Shown here one piece after another: positions 18,021-28,534 of a DNA stretch of 64,000 nt. The notes below the pieces were generated by a model, which was not told the DNA's origin, ran no database searches, and saw only the letters and a program-made list of their open reading frames with translations. The first letter of the stretch is position 1. Each line of letters begins with the position of its first letter. Both the position numbers and the translations under genes were made by a program. The stretch comes from Lachancea kluyveri NRRL Y-12651 (taxonomy: Eukaryota > Ascomycota > Saccharomycetes > Saccharomycetales > Saccharomycetaceae), in assembly GCA_000149225.2 (NCBI GenBank), contig CM000689.1, forward strand, positions 372,001 through 436,000, read 5' to 3'.

Positions 18021-20249
18021 ATGATTGCTAGTTTAAAATGCGTTGCATTACTGCTCTGCTCAGCCATACTATCCGGGGCTGCTGATTTCCAGCCCAAGGT
18101 GCACCAGAGCACTATCAGAAATATGTACTATTGGAACAACTTTGAGGATACTAGCCACTTGTTTGCTACAACAAAAGACGGACTGGTGATATCTCAAGAC
18201 AATGGCGTCACTTGGACTAACGCCAGTGACAGTAAAACTAATTCAAGCTTACACGATGTATACACAGATCCCTTTCACAATAGTAGAGCCTTCGACCACA
18301 TTTCCGGCTCGCTCTACATGTCGAATGACTACGGTGCAAATTGGAAAAGGCTGAACTTTTCCCTGGGTGATGAGAACGATGTAGCTCGGGAGTCATCTTA
18401 CATTACAACGCACCCATCAAATGAACAGTACCTGATGGTAGAGGGTTATTCTTGCCAGTCTTTTGATTTTTCCATCCAAGAGTTGAATGAGACATCGGAA
18501 TTTGAGCCAGAATTTGGACAAACATGTTCAAGCTATTCATTTTTGTCCTCCAACGGCGGCGACACCTTCCTCGAGATTCGTCCTCCAGACAACGCCCAAG
18601 TAGATGGTGACGTGACTGATATACACTGCGCGTTTGGTAGGGCAGACAAGTACTCACAGCTCGGTGATGAATCCGACGTTTTCTGCATATCTTATAGTTA
18701 TTCGGGTAACTTGGGATCAGATACTAATATCGTCACTACGTTTTTCAAAACCAAGGATTTTGGAGAAACTGTGCAGGAAATAGACCAGTTTCAGGGGGGG
18801 AAAGTAACAAGCTTTCAAGTTGCAAGAGATTACGTCCTAGTAACAACATTCAAAGAGGGCGCTGAAAACAGTGTTTCAGCTCATGTTTGGTATTCTGGCG
18901 ACGGGTCTAGTTTCAAAGAGGCCCAGTTAGCGGGGGAAGTCCACGCTTTTTTAGCTTTTGCTTCGGAGGAAACCTCGGGCAGACAATTCATCAGTTCAAT
19001 CAAGTTTGAGAAGGGGGATGATAAGCCCTGTGGTTCCAGGCTACTAATGTCCGATTCAACTGGTCTTGGATTCTCCAAGCTAGATCTCTTTTCGACTAAC
19101 GATACCGGAAACTACTTTGTTCAAGCTGTCAAAGGCTTGGAAGGAATCATTAACGCATACTTTTACTCTCACGAACGTTCTGGAATAACTAGGCCAGTTT
19201 CAAAGATATCCTTGGACAACGGGAAAACGTGGAGAGGCTTACAGCTGGAGGAGCCTGAGACCAAAGCGGAATGTGAGGATGGAGGTGAAGATGGTGCAGC
19301 TTGTCTACCGGATAATACAATCATAGACAGCTGGTTCTTGGGGCCTGAGTCAGAATCTGCTGCTAGTTCAGGCATCCTCGCGGCGCGGGGCTCAACTTCT
19401 TATGATGTTAATACAACTGCGCCTTTTCAAGAATCGTATATTTCCAGAGACGGTGGTGCTAGCTGGTCTAAAGCCTTTGACTTTGCTCCGAAGTTGGTTT
19501 TCGGTGACCGTGGGAATGTCATTTTTGCAGTTCCACCGAACAGAAAGCGCGGCAGCAACGAAACTCTGAAGGCTTACTATTCGTTGGACAGAGGCTACAC
19601 GTGGTCCGAATACCAATTGGAAGAGACGCTGAGTCCGAACATTCCAGTCAGCGCCAGCGTTGTCGGCAACAATTTGACATTTACCGTGTTTGTTTCAGCG
19701 GAATCTTTCTATGACGAGGACCTTGAAGAAGACGTCTTTAACTCAGATGACGGCGATAGATACACCACTGTGCACGTGTTTGACTTCAGTGAGGCGTTTG
19801 GCGGTAAAACTTGCACCGAAAGTGACTTTGAATACTGGTACCAGAGCGAAGGCAAATGCGTGAACGGCGCTAGGTACAAGTACAGAAGAAGGAAGGCGGA
19901 TGCACAGTGTTTGGTGAACGAGCCGTTTGCAGCCTCTGAAAAGATCGAAGAGCCATGCAACTGCACCCAAGAGGACTACGAGTGTGCGCCTATGTTTGTG
20001 CGTGACAAGAACGGAACGTGTGTTGCGGACGAGTCGCTGTTGAAAGCCTCGGGTGCCTGCGGCGGTGCGGCAGAAACTGCGGAGTTGGTGCCAATGCAAT
20101 TGGAGCTTGGCAACAAGTGCGTGAATCCCTTGGACATAGAGCCAGTGAAAGTTGCATGCGGTGGCGCTGATGTTGATAACAGCGGCACTGACGTTGAGAA
20201 CAGCGACAGCATGGGCCAAAACAAGGACTTTTTTGAAGCCGAATTTTAG
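18021..20249 (+). CDS. Soluble single-domain Vps10/sortilin-like protein
   Basis: 742 codons from ATG. A signal peptide is evident (MIASLKCVALLLCSAILSGA). A Vps10 beta-propeller with repeated Asp-box-like motifs follows (ISQDNGVTW, MSNDYGANW, SSNGGDTF, SRDGGASW, LDRGYTW). The cysteine-rich module that follows the propeller spans about residues 595-720 (CTESDFEYWYQSEGKCVNGA, then CNCTQEDYECAPMF). S. cerevisiae Pep1/Vps10 (about 1580 residues) has two such units, a membrane segment and a cytosolic sorting tail; this protein stops after one unit with an acidic tail and no membrane segment. It should therefore be luminal or secreted, perhaps a decoy or carrier for hydrolases. Codon third positions look more A/T-rich than in neighbours. 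It interrupts the PRP21-ECM25 order. Confidence 0.85.
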   Translation: MIASLKCVALLLCSAILSGAADFQPKVHQSTIRNMYYWNNFEDTSHLFATTKDGLVISQDNGVTWTNASDSKTNSSLHDVYTDPFHNSRAFDHISGSLYMSNDYGANWKRLNFSLGDENDVARESSYITTHPSNEQYLMVEGYSCQSFDFSIQELNETSEFEPEFGQTCSSYSFLSSNGGDTFLEIRPPDNAQVDGDVTDIHCAFGRADKYSQLGDESDVFCISYSYSGNLGSDTNIVTTFFKTKDFGETVQEIDQFQGGKVTSFQVARDYVLVTTFKEGAENSVSAHVWYSGDGSSFKEAQLAGEVHAFLAFASEETSGRQFISSIKFEKGDDKPCGSRLLMSDSTGLGFSKLDLFSTNDTGNYFVQAVKGLEGIINAYFYSHERSGITRPVSKISLDNGKTWRGLQLEEPETKAECEDGGEDGAACLPDNTIIDSWFLGPESESAASSGILAARGSTSYDVNTTAPFQESYISRDGGASWSKAFDFAPKLVFGDRGNVIFAVPPNRKRGSNETLKAYYSLDRGYTWSEYQLEETLSPNIPVSASVVGNNLTFTVFVSAESFYDEDLEEDVFNSDDGDRYTTVHVFDFSEAFGGKTCTESDFEYWYQSEGKCVNGARYKYRRRKADAQCLVNEPFAASEKIEEPCNCTQEDYECAPMFVRDKNGTCVADESLLKASGACGGAAETAELVPMQLELGNKCVNPLDIEPVKVACGGADVDNSGTDVENSDSMGQNKDFFEAEF

Positions 20250-20524
20250 TGCTATATATTTATGTGTACATTTTGTTTATTCCGCAGCGCTTGAATATAG
20301 CAAAATTGAATGCTCTTGAACTGAGCACAAAATATAAATTGTGACATCTGAAAAAAAAACCACACATTGCGGTAACGTATTGCACAAAGGTCTAAAGAGA
20401 TGACGTAATAGCCAACAAAACATTACAAGACTAAAGGGCATGTCGTCCGAGCGATATACTCAAAAATAGCCAGTAGTTGGATGTGGACAAATACCAATGT
20501 TTGAGCAGGCATCCTTGAGACTCG

Positions 20525-20614
20525 TCCTTGTTAGCTCAGTTGGTAGAGCGTTCGGCTTTTAAGCACTGCTCGCAAGGAACCGAAATGTCAGGGGTTCGAG
20601 CCCCCTATGAGGAG
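20525..20614 (+). tRNA. tK(UUU): tRNA-Lys(UUU) with intron
   Basis: Complete cloverleaf: acceptor TCCTTGT paired with ATGAGGA (two G-U pairs), D-arm AGCTCAGTTGGTAGAGC, anticodon stem TTCGG/CCGAA, T-arm with GGTTCGAGC, discriminator G at 20614. Anticodon TTT is at 20558-20560. A 17-nt intron (20562-20578) lies one base after the anticodon, the standard nuclear position. The mature length is 73 nt. The exons match the S. cerevisiae tRNA-Lys(UUU), which also has an intron, from memory. Confidence 0.97.
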
Positions 20615-20711
20615 TCTCGTATTATTTTTTCTTGCCGTTTCGGTGTATTTGTTTTGTTTTTGTTTTGTCGGAAATCCAACCTGGAAAAAAAATAGCACAA
20701 GTATCAGATTG

Positions 20712-20718
20712 CACACAC

Positions 20719-20759
<41 letters not shown>
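20712..20759. repeat. (CA)n microsatellite before ECM25
   Basis: About 24 CA units with one G interruption, ending 14 bp before the ECM25 ATG, so probably part of its leader or core promoter. Confidence 0.93.
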
Positions 20760-20760
<1 letters not shown>

Positions 20761-20773
20761 TGTACTGCCAACC

Positions 20774-22576
20774 ATGTCCACAACGATTGACGTCAACGTC
20801 AACAATATCTTTTTCGCATCGAGCGCCGTGGACCCTGCCTCGGGACACCCCGTCTACGTGTTCGACTCGACATACCTGCCCTCATTCGACGCAATCGACG
20901 ATCAACAAGTCTACGACCTTCTGGTGGACAAGCTGATGGATAGGGTGGTTGCTAGACTTCCCTCGTCGCCGTATTCCCTGGTGGTTTTCAGCTCCGGGTT
21001 CACCTCAAACGACATCAGCTGGGTTTACGGGATCAAGATGTACTCTAAGCTACCTAAGCAGAATCGAATCAACTTGCAGAAAATCTACATTGTGCACGAA
21101 TCCTTTTTCATCAGAACCGTGTACCAGGTACTGAAAAACGTCATGAATATTGGGTTTCTCAACAGCAGGGACACCTCCGACACCCTGGTACACGTCTCGA
21201 CGTTATCGCAACTCGCCAGTCACATCGACATCACGACGCTGCGCATCTCGCTGAACGTGTATCTGTACAACTACCAGTTTGAGGAGAACATACAGATCCC
21301 TGCCGCATACTACGAGGCGAGACCGCTTCTGGCGCACCGCCAGTACAGACAGGTTATCTTTGACAAGATCTTCAAGAGGCTGAAGCTGGAAGCGCCGCAG
21401 AACGAGTTGGTTTTCCAAAAACCCGGATCCTACAAGAAGATCAACGTGCTGCTTGACGTTATCGAGAGAAACAACTACATCGATCTCTCCCAGTGGGACG
21501 TGTACTCGCTGGCGTCGGTGTTTCTGCACTTTGTCAAAAACAAGTCCAAGCCGCTGTTCCCCATCGACCTCATCCCACTGCCGATCGGCGACGGTTTCGA
21601 GGACACGTACAACACGTTTGTCTCCATGATGCTGTTCAACGGCTACTACGACCTGGTTGCCGTGCTCTTTCCGCTGTTTCTCACACTGCTGGACAACCCG
21701 GACGTGACCAGACACGACTACAAGTCGCTGAGCAAGTGTCTGACCACCACGCTCTGCAAGGAAAAGGTCTCCATCAAGAGCGGTGACCGCTTGGCTGTGG
21801 GCAACAGATATATCCGGAACGTCCTGGTGCATTTTGACCACATAGTACAGCGCTTTAGGCAGACGGGGGCGTCGTCTCCAGCCGAGAGACAGCCGCGGCT
21901 ACCAGCGAGACCAGCTATCCTGGCACCAGACTTGCCCAGGCCTCGAAAGAGCAGTCCGTCTAAGTACCCAAGTGCTTGCGACACAAGTCCTCAGAGAACA
22001 GCAGTGTCCGACTCCGCCCCTCCACCCCGGCTGCCTAAGCGGGGGCCTGCGGAGCAGACTGGTGCCGCCGGACTGAGAAACTGCATAGTGCCAGTACTGC
22101 CACCACCAAAAACCTTGGGTTTACAGACGCCCAACTCGTCCTCCAGCTCGTTGGTGGACACGCCGTCCCTGCGTATCGCAAGCAACTCATCGCTGATGCT
22201 GGCGAGCGACAGAGACGATGACAGAGACAGCAACCACTCCAAGTCCGGTGCAGACTCTGGCCGGGCCTTGTCATCCTCCACCGACGTCCTGGTCGCAGAC
22301 GCCATCACCGACCGCGCGCAGACACCTGATGAAGGCATACTGCTGCCGGAGGGCGAGCTTGCCAAGTTGACTTTGGAGCAAAACGAAAAGATCCGGACTT
22401 TCGACAAGGACCTCAAAAAGAAGAAGCTCGAGGACAAGGGCCCCGCAGTGACAAAGTTTTCCCACCAGGGCTACTCCGACATCAAGACCGGGAACAAGGT
22501 GAGCAGACTCGCTGCCCTGTACGAGCAGCGTCTACAGGCGCTCCAGGTGATGGACGACATCAAGAGAACCGGATGA
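20774..22576 (+). CDS. ECM25: Ecm25, RhoGAP-like protein
   Basis: 600 codons, against 599 in S. cerevisiae. The N-terminal half is a CRAL-TRIO/BCH-like fold (LVVFSSGFTSNDISWVYGIK, then NLQKIYIVHESFFIRTVYQV). A helical RhoGAP-like domain follows (about residues 195-360; IPLPIGDGFEDTYNTFVSMM). The C-terminus is Pro/Ser-rich with PxxP motifs able to bind SH3 domains. The family resembles ARHGAP8/p50RhoGAP. In S. cerevisiae Ecm25 is linked to cell-wall integrity and, when overproduced, to filamentous growth; it is cytoplasmic and found at bud sites. Its place between PRP21 and ACO2 agrees with YJL203W-YJL201W-YJL200C. Confidence 0.9.
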   Translation: MSTTIDVNVNNIFFASSAVDPASGHPVYVFDSTYLPSFDAIDDQQVYDLLVDKLMDRVVARLPSSPYSLVVFSSGFTSNDISWVYGIKMYSKLPKQNRINLQKIYIVHESFFIRTVYQVLKNVMNIGFLNSRDTSDTLVHVSTLSQLASHIDITTLRISLNVYLYNYQFEENIQIPAAYYEARPLLAHRQYRQVIFDKIFKRLKLEAPQNELVFQKPGSYKKINVLLDVIERNNYIDLSQWDVYSLASVFLHFVKNKSKPLFPIDLIPLPIGDGFEDTYNTFVSMMLFNGYYDLVAVLFPLFLTLLDNPDVTRHDYKSLSKCLTTTLCKEKVSIKSGDRLAVGNRYIRNVLVHFDHIVQRFRQTGASSPAERQPRLPARPAILAPDLPRPRKSSPSKYPSACDTSPQRTAVSDSAPPPRLPKRGPAEQTGAAGLRNCIVPVLPPPKTLGLQTPNSSSSSLVDTPSLRIASNSSLMLASDRDDDRDSNHSKSGADSGRALSSSTDVLVADAITDRAQTPDEGILLPEGELAKLTLEQNEKIRTFDKDLKKKKLEDKGPAVTKFSHQGYSDIKTGNKVSRLAALYEQRLQALQVMDDIKRTG

Positions 22577-23219
22577 GTTGTGGGCGGGGCACGTTTCTCA
22601 TTCTCCGGTGTTTTCCGATGATTTTTGCTTTCTCTGGCTGTTGTGTTTTATTTGGTATTTTTGATGTTCTATTTTGTTTGTTTTTTGTGTTGTTTTTTTT
22701 TGGTTCTTTTATCTGCTTGTGTAGAAACGCGTTTATGTGTATAGTTGCGGCGTCGCACATTCCGACAAATCGTGCGCACTAATCTGGCAGTCTCTGTAGC
22801 TGAACCAAGGCCTGCACACCTAGGTGTCGACTCACCCTGCTATATAGACAGGAAGCGCCAGATGCGTGCCTATGACGTGAAATTGGATGCGCTGCTGTCA
22901 TCGCTTTGTTCACATCTGGTTGCCGATGCGTTGCCGCTGTCATCGCAGACTGGTGCGGTGCACGAAACTGTTATGAAACGTGTCGCAAAAACGTCAGAAT
23001 GTCGCCTTTTTTTCTTTTCCTCCGTGCAAATCACGAAAAACATTAAAAGAATAGAGGCGGACGACAGCCGTTGACCAGCTATCCCGTAACTGAAACCTTG
23101 GGTTATCGGAGCTTGTTCTTTGTTTTTTATTTTTGTTTTTGTTTCTACCTTTCTATTCCACACTTTAAGGACATAATACAACAGCCCAACCGCGTACAGC
23201 CAGGACATCTTGACTCGCA
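22577..23219. other. Intergenic region between ECM25 and BUD5
   Basis: 643 bp, T-rich just after ECM25 (22600-22720), then mixed, then T-rich at 23110-23150 before the BUD5 ATG. A 109-codon frame at 22745-23074 has no recognised features. Confidence 0.5.
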
Positions 23220-23284
23220 ATGGACTTTAACACCACTCCACTCTTTGGGAGGAAAACCGGATTCAGTGATGGTAACAACAACAA

Positions 23285-23322
<38 letters not shown>

Positions 23323-26300
23323 ACAGCAACAGCAACAACTATGGCAGGGACAACAGCAACAACATTGAACACCCAATATCCCCAACCAAGCCTCTGAGCT
23401 TTGACACAGGAATAAATTCCGCCTCCAAGAATGTCGCAAGGCTCCAGGAGCTGGAGGACTCTTCTGCCGTTTTTATTGCAAGAGATGCCTCACTGCCGTC
23501 TCTGAGCAGTCAGGGGTCCAAAGAGTCGTACAACACTGCACAATCTTTTGAATCACAGCAGCACCCATTTGCCATGCTTGCGAACAACAGCAGCCGGGAG
23601 CAGCAACAGCACTACTACAACGACAACACGCCGATAGTGCAACAGCACATGCGCTTTGACAACACCACGCCTACTGCGGCCACCTTCACGATGAGCACGC
23701 CAACCGAGGCAGACTTTACGCCTCTTGGTGACCTGAATGTGTCTCAGGACAGCTTCACGTTTGTGAACAGGTATACAGACGAGGGCGATGAGATGGAAGC
23801 CACACCTCCAGACTTGCAAGCTCCAAGCTACAGAACCCTACTGGCGCACAACGGGTCCCCTTTCCAGGCAAACGCCGCAAACAGGGCTGCAGTGCTGTCT
23901 GCACACCCGTCACCTGCGAGGTCTGTTGGGCAGTCGATTGTAAACTCGCTGGCGGAAGCAGGGCCGCAGGGCTTTCCAACGCCTGCACGGGTCAGTGAGG
24001 CGTACCAAAAGTCGCCTACAAAGTTGCCGACAGAGGCCTCCGGCAGTATCCAACAAGAACAAGAACACGAAGACAAGTACAAATACAAATACAAGTGCAA
24101 CCACCAGTATGGACAGGAGCACAGCGGTGGGCACGAACACGAGTACGAACATGGATATAAACACAACCTTGAACCGATCCGCGCACACAACACCGGTGAC
24201 TTTACTGGACAAGGACGTCTTTTCGAAGAGAGCACGCATTCCCACCACACCGCACACTCCGATGACACCACACACTCCCACGATGAAACTTTTTCCCACA
24301 CACTGAGTAGCGCCACCAGTGCTCCGGTCCACAGTGCACACCTCGACAGACACGGCGTAGATATGAAAACCGCGCTCAAGAGAAGCTCGGAACTGTGCTT
24401 GGATGACCAGAACCTCGCCTACCTGTTCATCGTAGCCGTCCACTCCTTCAACATCGAGTCGCTGGAAAATAGAGAAGACGCCTCCATCTGCCTGTCTTTT
24501 GAGAAAAACGACATTGCGTTTGTCCACACCGTGGACGAGTCCGGGTGGGGCGAGGTTACACTACTGCGGACCAGAAAACGAGGTTGGGTACCGTTCAACT
24601 ACTTCTCGGACACGGTCAAACATGAACAACGGGTGCAGAGCACTGAGCCGCTGGCTGCACAGGTGGAGTCGCGCAAGCCCATGGAGAAACTCTTGTCCAG
24701 CGCAGCCAAGTTCCTGCTGCATCCGCAGGACTACCCGCTGCCGGACGGCTCGGGCATGAGCTTTCGGCCAGAGTACATCAACGGCATCAGGGACGGGGTC
24801 AAGCACCTGCTGGCGGAGACCGATTGCATATCGCGGTCCACCGACTTGGTCAAGAGCAAACCGGCCGTTAAACGTGCGAGAAAGAGGCTGTTGGCCGACT
24901 GGTACAACCTGATGATCAAGGCAGACTCGTACAAGCACTCGGCAGAGTTGAAAAGGATCGAGACGCTGCGGGACCTGGTTTTCGAAGTGCTGCTCAGGGC
25001 CATGTCGTTCTACGACACCTGGGGCGTCGAGAAACAGGTTTTTGAACGCCAGCGGGTTCTGGGCACCAGCCACCAGAGGGCAGTGCCGAACTTGCTGGGC
25101 AACGGCATTGGTGCCGACACGACGGCACACCTCGGCAGGGGCAAGCCTATGGACCGGGACGACATGCCATATCTCTCACAGCCACCGAGCGCGATTGCTA
25201 GGCTGCACGAGGTGCACGAGCTGTCGTTCTCGTACATCGGGCTGATACTCGGCCGCCTGGACATGATCGAGCACAACCCCACGGGCTGCGAGGTCCTGGA
25301 GTACCTGGTGCACCAGATCATCCTGCTCCTGCGGGAGCTGTTGTACATCAGCAAGTCGTGCTCCTCGATCATCCACGCCAAGTACAGGAACGAGTACGAA
25401 AACAACCTGGACCACAACCTGGACCCGCTGCTTTCGCTGGTGTCGGAGCTGGTGTCGTGCATCAAGGTGTTTGTCACGCAGACCATCAGCGAGAGCTACG
25501 ACGAGTCCGCCAAAAAGCTGCTTGTCAAGGACGACTTGTACTACTACACGGACGAGGGTGACCGCCTGCTTGGCATTGTCTCGAAAATGACCTGGCTGAT
25601 CAGCAACGCCATCTCCGGCTGCAACAGCTACCTCAGGCTGGTGGGCGACTTTGAGCTGGGGCCCGAGAGAAAGTACCCGGACTTTGAGCGCGTCAAGATC
25701 ACACCGGAGCAGTTTATCAAGAAATGCTCTACAGGGCTGGTGACGCGGCTGGACAAGGACAAGGCGTTGAGCTCGCTGATCTCCAGCCAGCGGGAGCGCC
25801 CCGAACACACGTGGCCCTCCAAGCGGTTCTCGCGGTTCTCCACCATCAGGTCCGGGCAGGGCGGTGCGTCCCTAACCAGCGCGGGCACCCAGCTCCTGCA
25901 GGATTTCCTGCCGGACGATAAGCCCCTGCTCGAGGACTCCACCTTTGACTCGTTCCGGCTTGCCGAGGGCGACAGCGTCGCAGCGGACGGCAAGGACGCC
26001 GTGAACAACAGACGCCTGATGCAGGACGAGCTGATGTTCGACAAGCAGGGCGTGCTGATCGGCGCATCCTTCAGGGCGCTCGTATTTATGCTCACGGACG
26101 AGCTGAACAAGCCGGACGACTTTTTGGTCTCCACCGTCCTGCTAAACTTCAAGTCGTTTGCCAAGGGCGTGGACCTGGTCGAGCAGCTGATTGCTAGGTT
26201 CGACGTCACCGGCAGGTCGGCGCAGTACGAGGCGGGGCGAGCGCAACGGCCAGTACTCGTCCCGGGCGTCCCGTCTGAAAAAACAGACGCCGGATGGTGT

Positions 26301-27808
26301 GCAAGGTGTTCCGGACGTGGATGGAGAGCTTCTGGGACTACCAGCACGACTACGCCCTGCTGGCCACTGCAATCAACTTTTTCAACGAGGGCGTAAGCGT
26401 GTACCTGCCGATCGAGGCCAGGACTCTGATCGAGGTTGCCGCCAAGCTCGCGGCTGCGACGCCAAACACCAGAACCCCTACCAAGCGCGACAACCTGCAA
26501 CTGGTGCCCAGAAACATCATTGGGCCCAACATCCTCTCCGTTGTCTCGACGCGGTCGTCGCTCTCGTCCGTGTCCTCGTCCGTGTCCTCGTCTCGGGCCA
26601 GCAGCAGACACTCCACCATCACTGTTGACGAGCAGATGATTGAGGAGTACGAGCTGACAAAGATGCCGACCAACACGACGAGCTCGATCTCGCTGCCGCT
26701 GCCGCTGCTGAGCCTCGGCACCTCGTCTCTGCTGACAAAGCGCAACATCAACGACATGGAGCGTCTGGTCGCGGGGTACCGCAGCATGGTCGGCCTGGCT
26801 GCCAACACGGGCGGTTTCGTGCCCGAGACCAATCTGGGGGTCCTGCTCCAGGCGTGGAGCGGGCTAATCGCAGCCGCCGGGACCCAGGCGCCCCCGCGCA
26901 ATCTGGTCCACAACGACCTGAATCTCGCGGAGCTGAACCCGCTTGAGGTTTCCAAGCAGCTATCGCTGATCGAGTCAAAGCTGTTTCTGTCGATCACGGC
27001 GTCCGAGCTGCTGCACGAAAACTTTATGCCCAAAAAGGCGCACCTGCACCAGGCCTCCAACGTGGGCGCCATTCTCAGTTTTACAAACCTGCTGTCCAGA
27101 TACGTGGTCGAATCCATTGTCGGGCCGGGCTTCGGTCCCAAGAAGCGCACAGGCAGACTGAGGTCGTGGATGAAAATTGCACTCTCCGCGCTTTATTTTA
27201 GAAACTTCAACTCTGTCGCGGCCATCATGACTGCGCTGCAAAGCCACGTCGTGTCGCGCCTCTCTCCGCTCTGGAGCTCCTTGAGCAGCAAGGACACAGA
27301 ACTGTTCGAGTACCTGTCCAAGATTGTGCATCCGAACAACAACTACAAGGTCTACAGAAACAAGCTGAAAAAATTGACAGACGAATACGCTGTGCACGGC
27401 ATGCCGCTGGTCAAGTCCATGGTCCCGGTGGTACCGTTCTTTAACCTGTTCTTGCAGGACATCACCTTTATCAACGAGGGCAACACCAACTTTAGAAACC
27501 CGGACTCGTTCAGGCCGAACAAGCTGATCAACATCGACAAGTACTTCAAGATCACCAGGACCGTGTCCTTGATCCAGTTTCTGCAAGTCGGCTACGAGGT
27601 GGACGGCAAGCCCAACTTTGCCGGCAACAGGAGAGACTCCTTTTTCAACATGGGTGGCAGTATTGACGTTGACACAAAGAGCATTACACCGGTGCCGGTG
27701 CTTCAGGAGTTTATCCTGTACGAGTTCTGGAGGGTGAGCATGCTGTACGCCGACGACCACGACCGGGGCTACAATCTGAGCCTGCAGTTGGTGCCGAAAG
27801 CGGGCTGA
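23220..27808 (+). CDS. BUD5: Ras-type GTPase exchange factor, BUD5 by position; reading frame interrupted
   Basis: About 1529 codons in two overlapping frames (23220-26396 and 26294-27808). An Asn/Ser run (NNNSNSNSNN) opens the protein. An SH3 domain sits near residues 402-465 (FIVAVHSFNI, then RGWVPFNYF), a RasGEF-N domain near 945-1090, and a catalytic CDC25-type RasGEF domain near 1240-1500 (ILSFTNLLSRYVVESI, then VPFFNLFLQDITFINEGNTN). CDC25-family proteins load GTP on Ras or, for Bud5, on Rsr1 to mark the bud site. Position between ECM25 and ACO2/PHO argues for BUD5; the SH3 and the length recall Cdc25. The frame is restored if one base is dropped from GGGG (26234-26237) and one from AAAAAA (26278-26283). 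Between them frame 1 encodes a good bridge (RNGQYSSRASRLK). Sequencing error or recent decay are both possible. Confidence 0.85.
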
Positions 27809-28111
27809 TATATAGTGCATTCGAGACCTGATTTGTAACTTTATTCTACATGTTTTTTTCTTGTTGTTGTTTTTTTTTTTTCTTTTGTCTGTTCATTGTA
27901 CGCCGCCGCCGCTCTCCCCGCTCTTCCTGTGTCCCAATACCTCAAATAGCCAACAGGATCCCTCCTCCCTTGTCTGTCGCATACATCCCCAGAAAACGAC
28001 AAGTGATGCAGTAACGTTCACGGTGACTAGATGACTACATCTCCTCCGAGGGATTAAGCGCGTGTTATCGCTATCTGCACACCGAGACTCCAGACGAGAC
28101 AGGAGCGTGGG

Positions 28112-28151
<40 letters not shown>

Positions 28152-28534
28152 TACAAACGTGTGTTGCGAGGCAGGGCCAGTTTCACCGCCGTTACGAGCC
28201 TGGGCCCCGTCCAGACCCGTCCGGATTGTAGAAAAATTGCTACGTTCCTCCGCGGCATTGAGTCGCTCTGATCAAGGCCCACGGCCCGCAGCCACCTTGC
28301 GGATACCTACGCATAGCAAAATCCATCCCATGTGAGGCTGACGGCCCACGGCGCTCTTTTCAACAGCAAAATAACAAAAGCTTGGTTTGTCATCCAGCTG
28401 AGACATAATACCGCTGTAATCTGCATTTATATATAAAGGGGCACGGTTTTTGTTGTTTTTATTTTTTTTTATTTTTTTTTGCTTTGCTCTCGCTTCCGGA
28501 AGCTTGAAGTTGAAGTCCTCCCTGCATAGAAACA
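27809..28534. other. Intergenic region with (GA)n tract
   Basis: 726 bp with a (GA)n microsatellite at 28113-28149 and T-rich DNA at 28445-28485 just ahead of the dehydrogenase ATG. No gene or RNA recognised. Confidence 0.55.

Noticed and set aside
26190-26310. An intron joining the two BUD5 frames
   Set aside because: No yeast donor or TACTAAC-like branch site; the middle frame between the two shifts encodes sensible protein.
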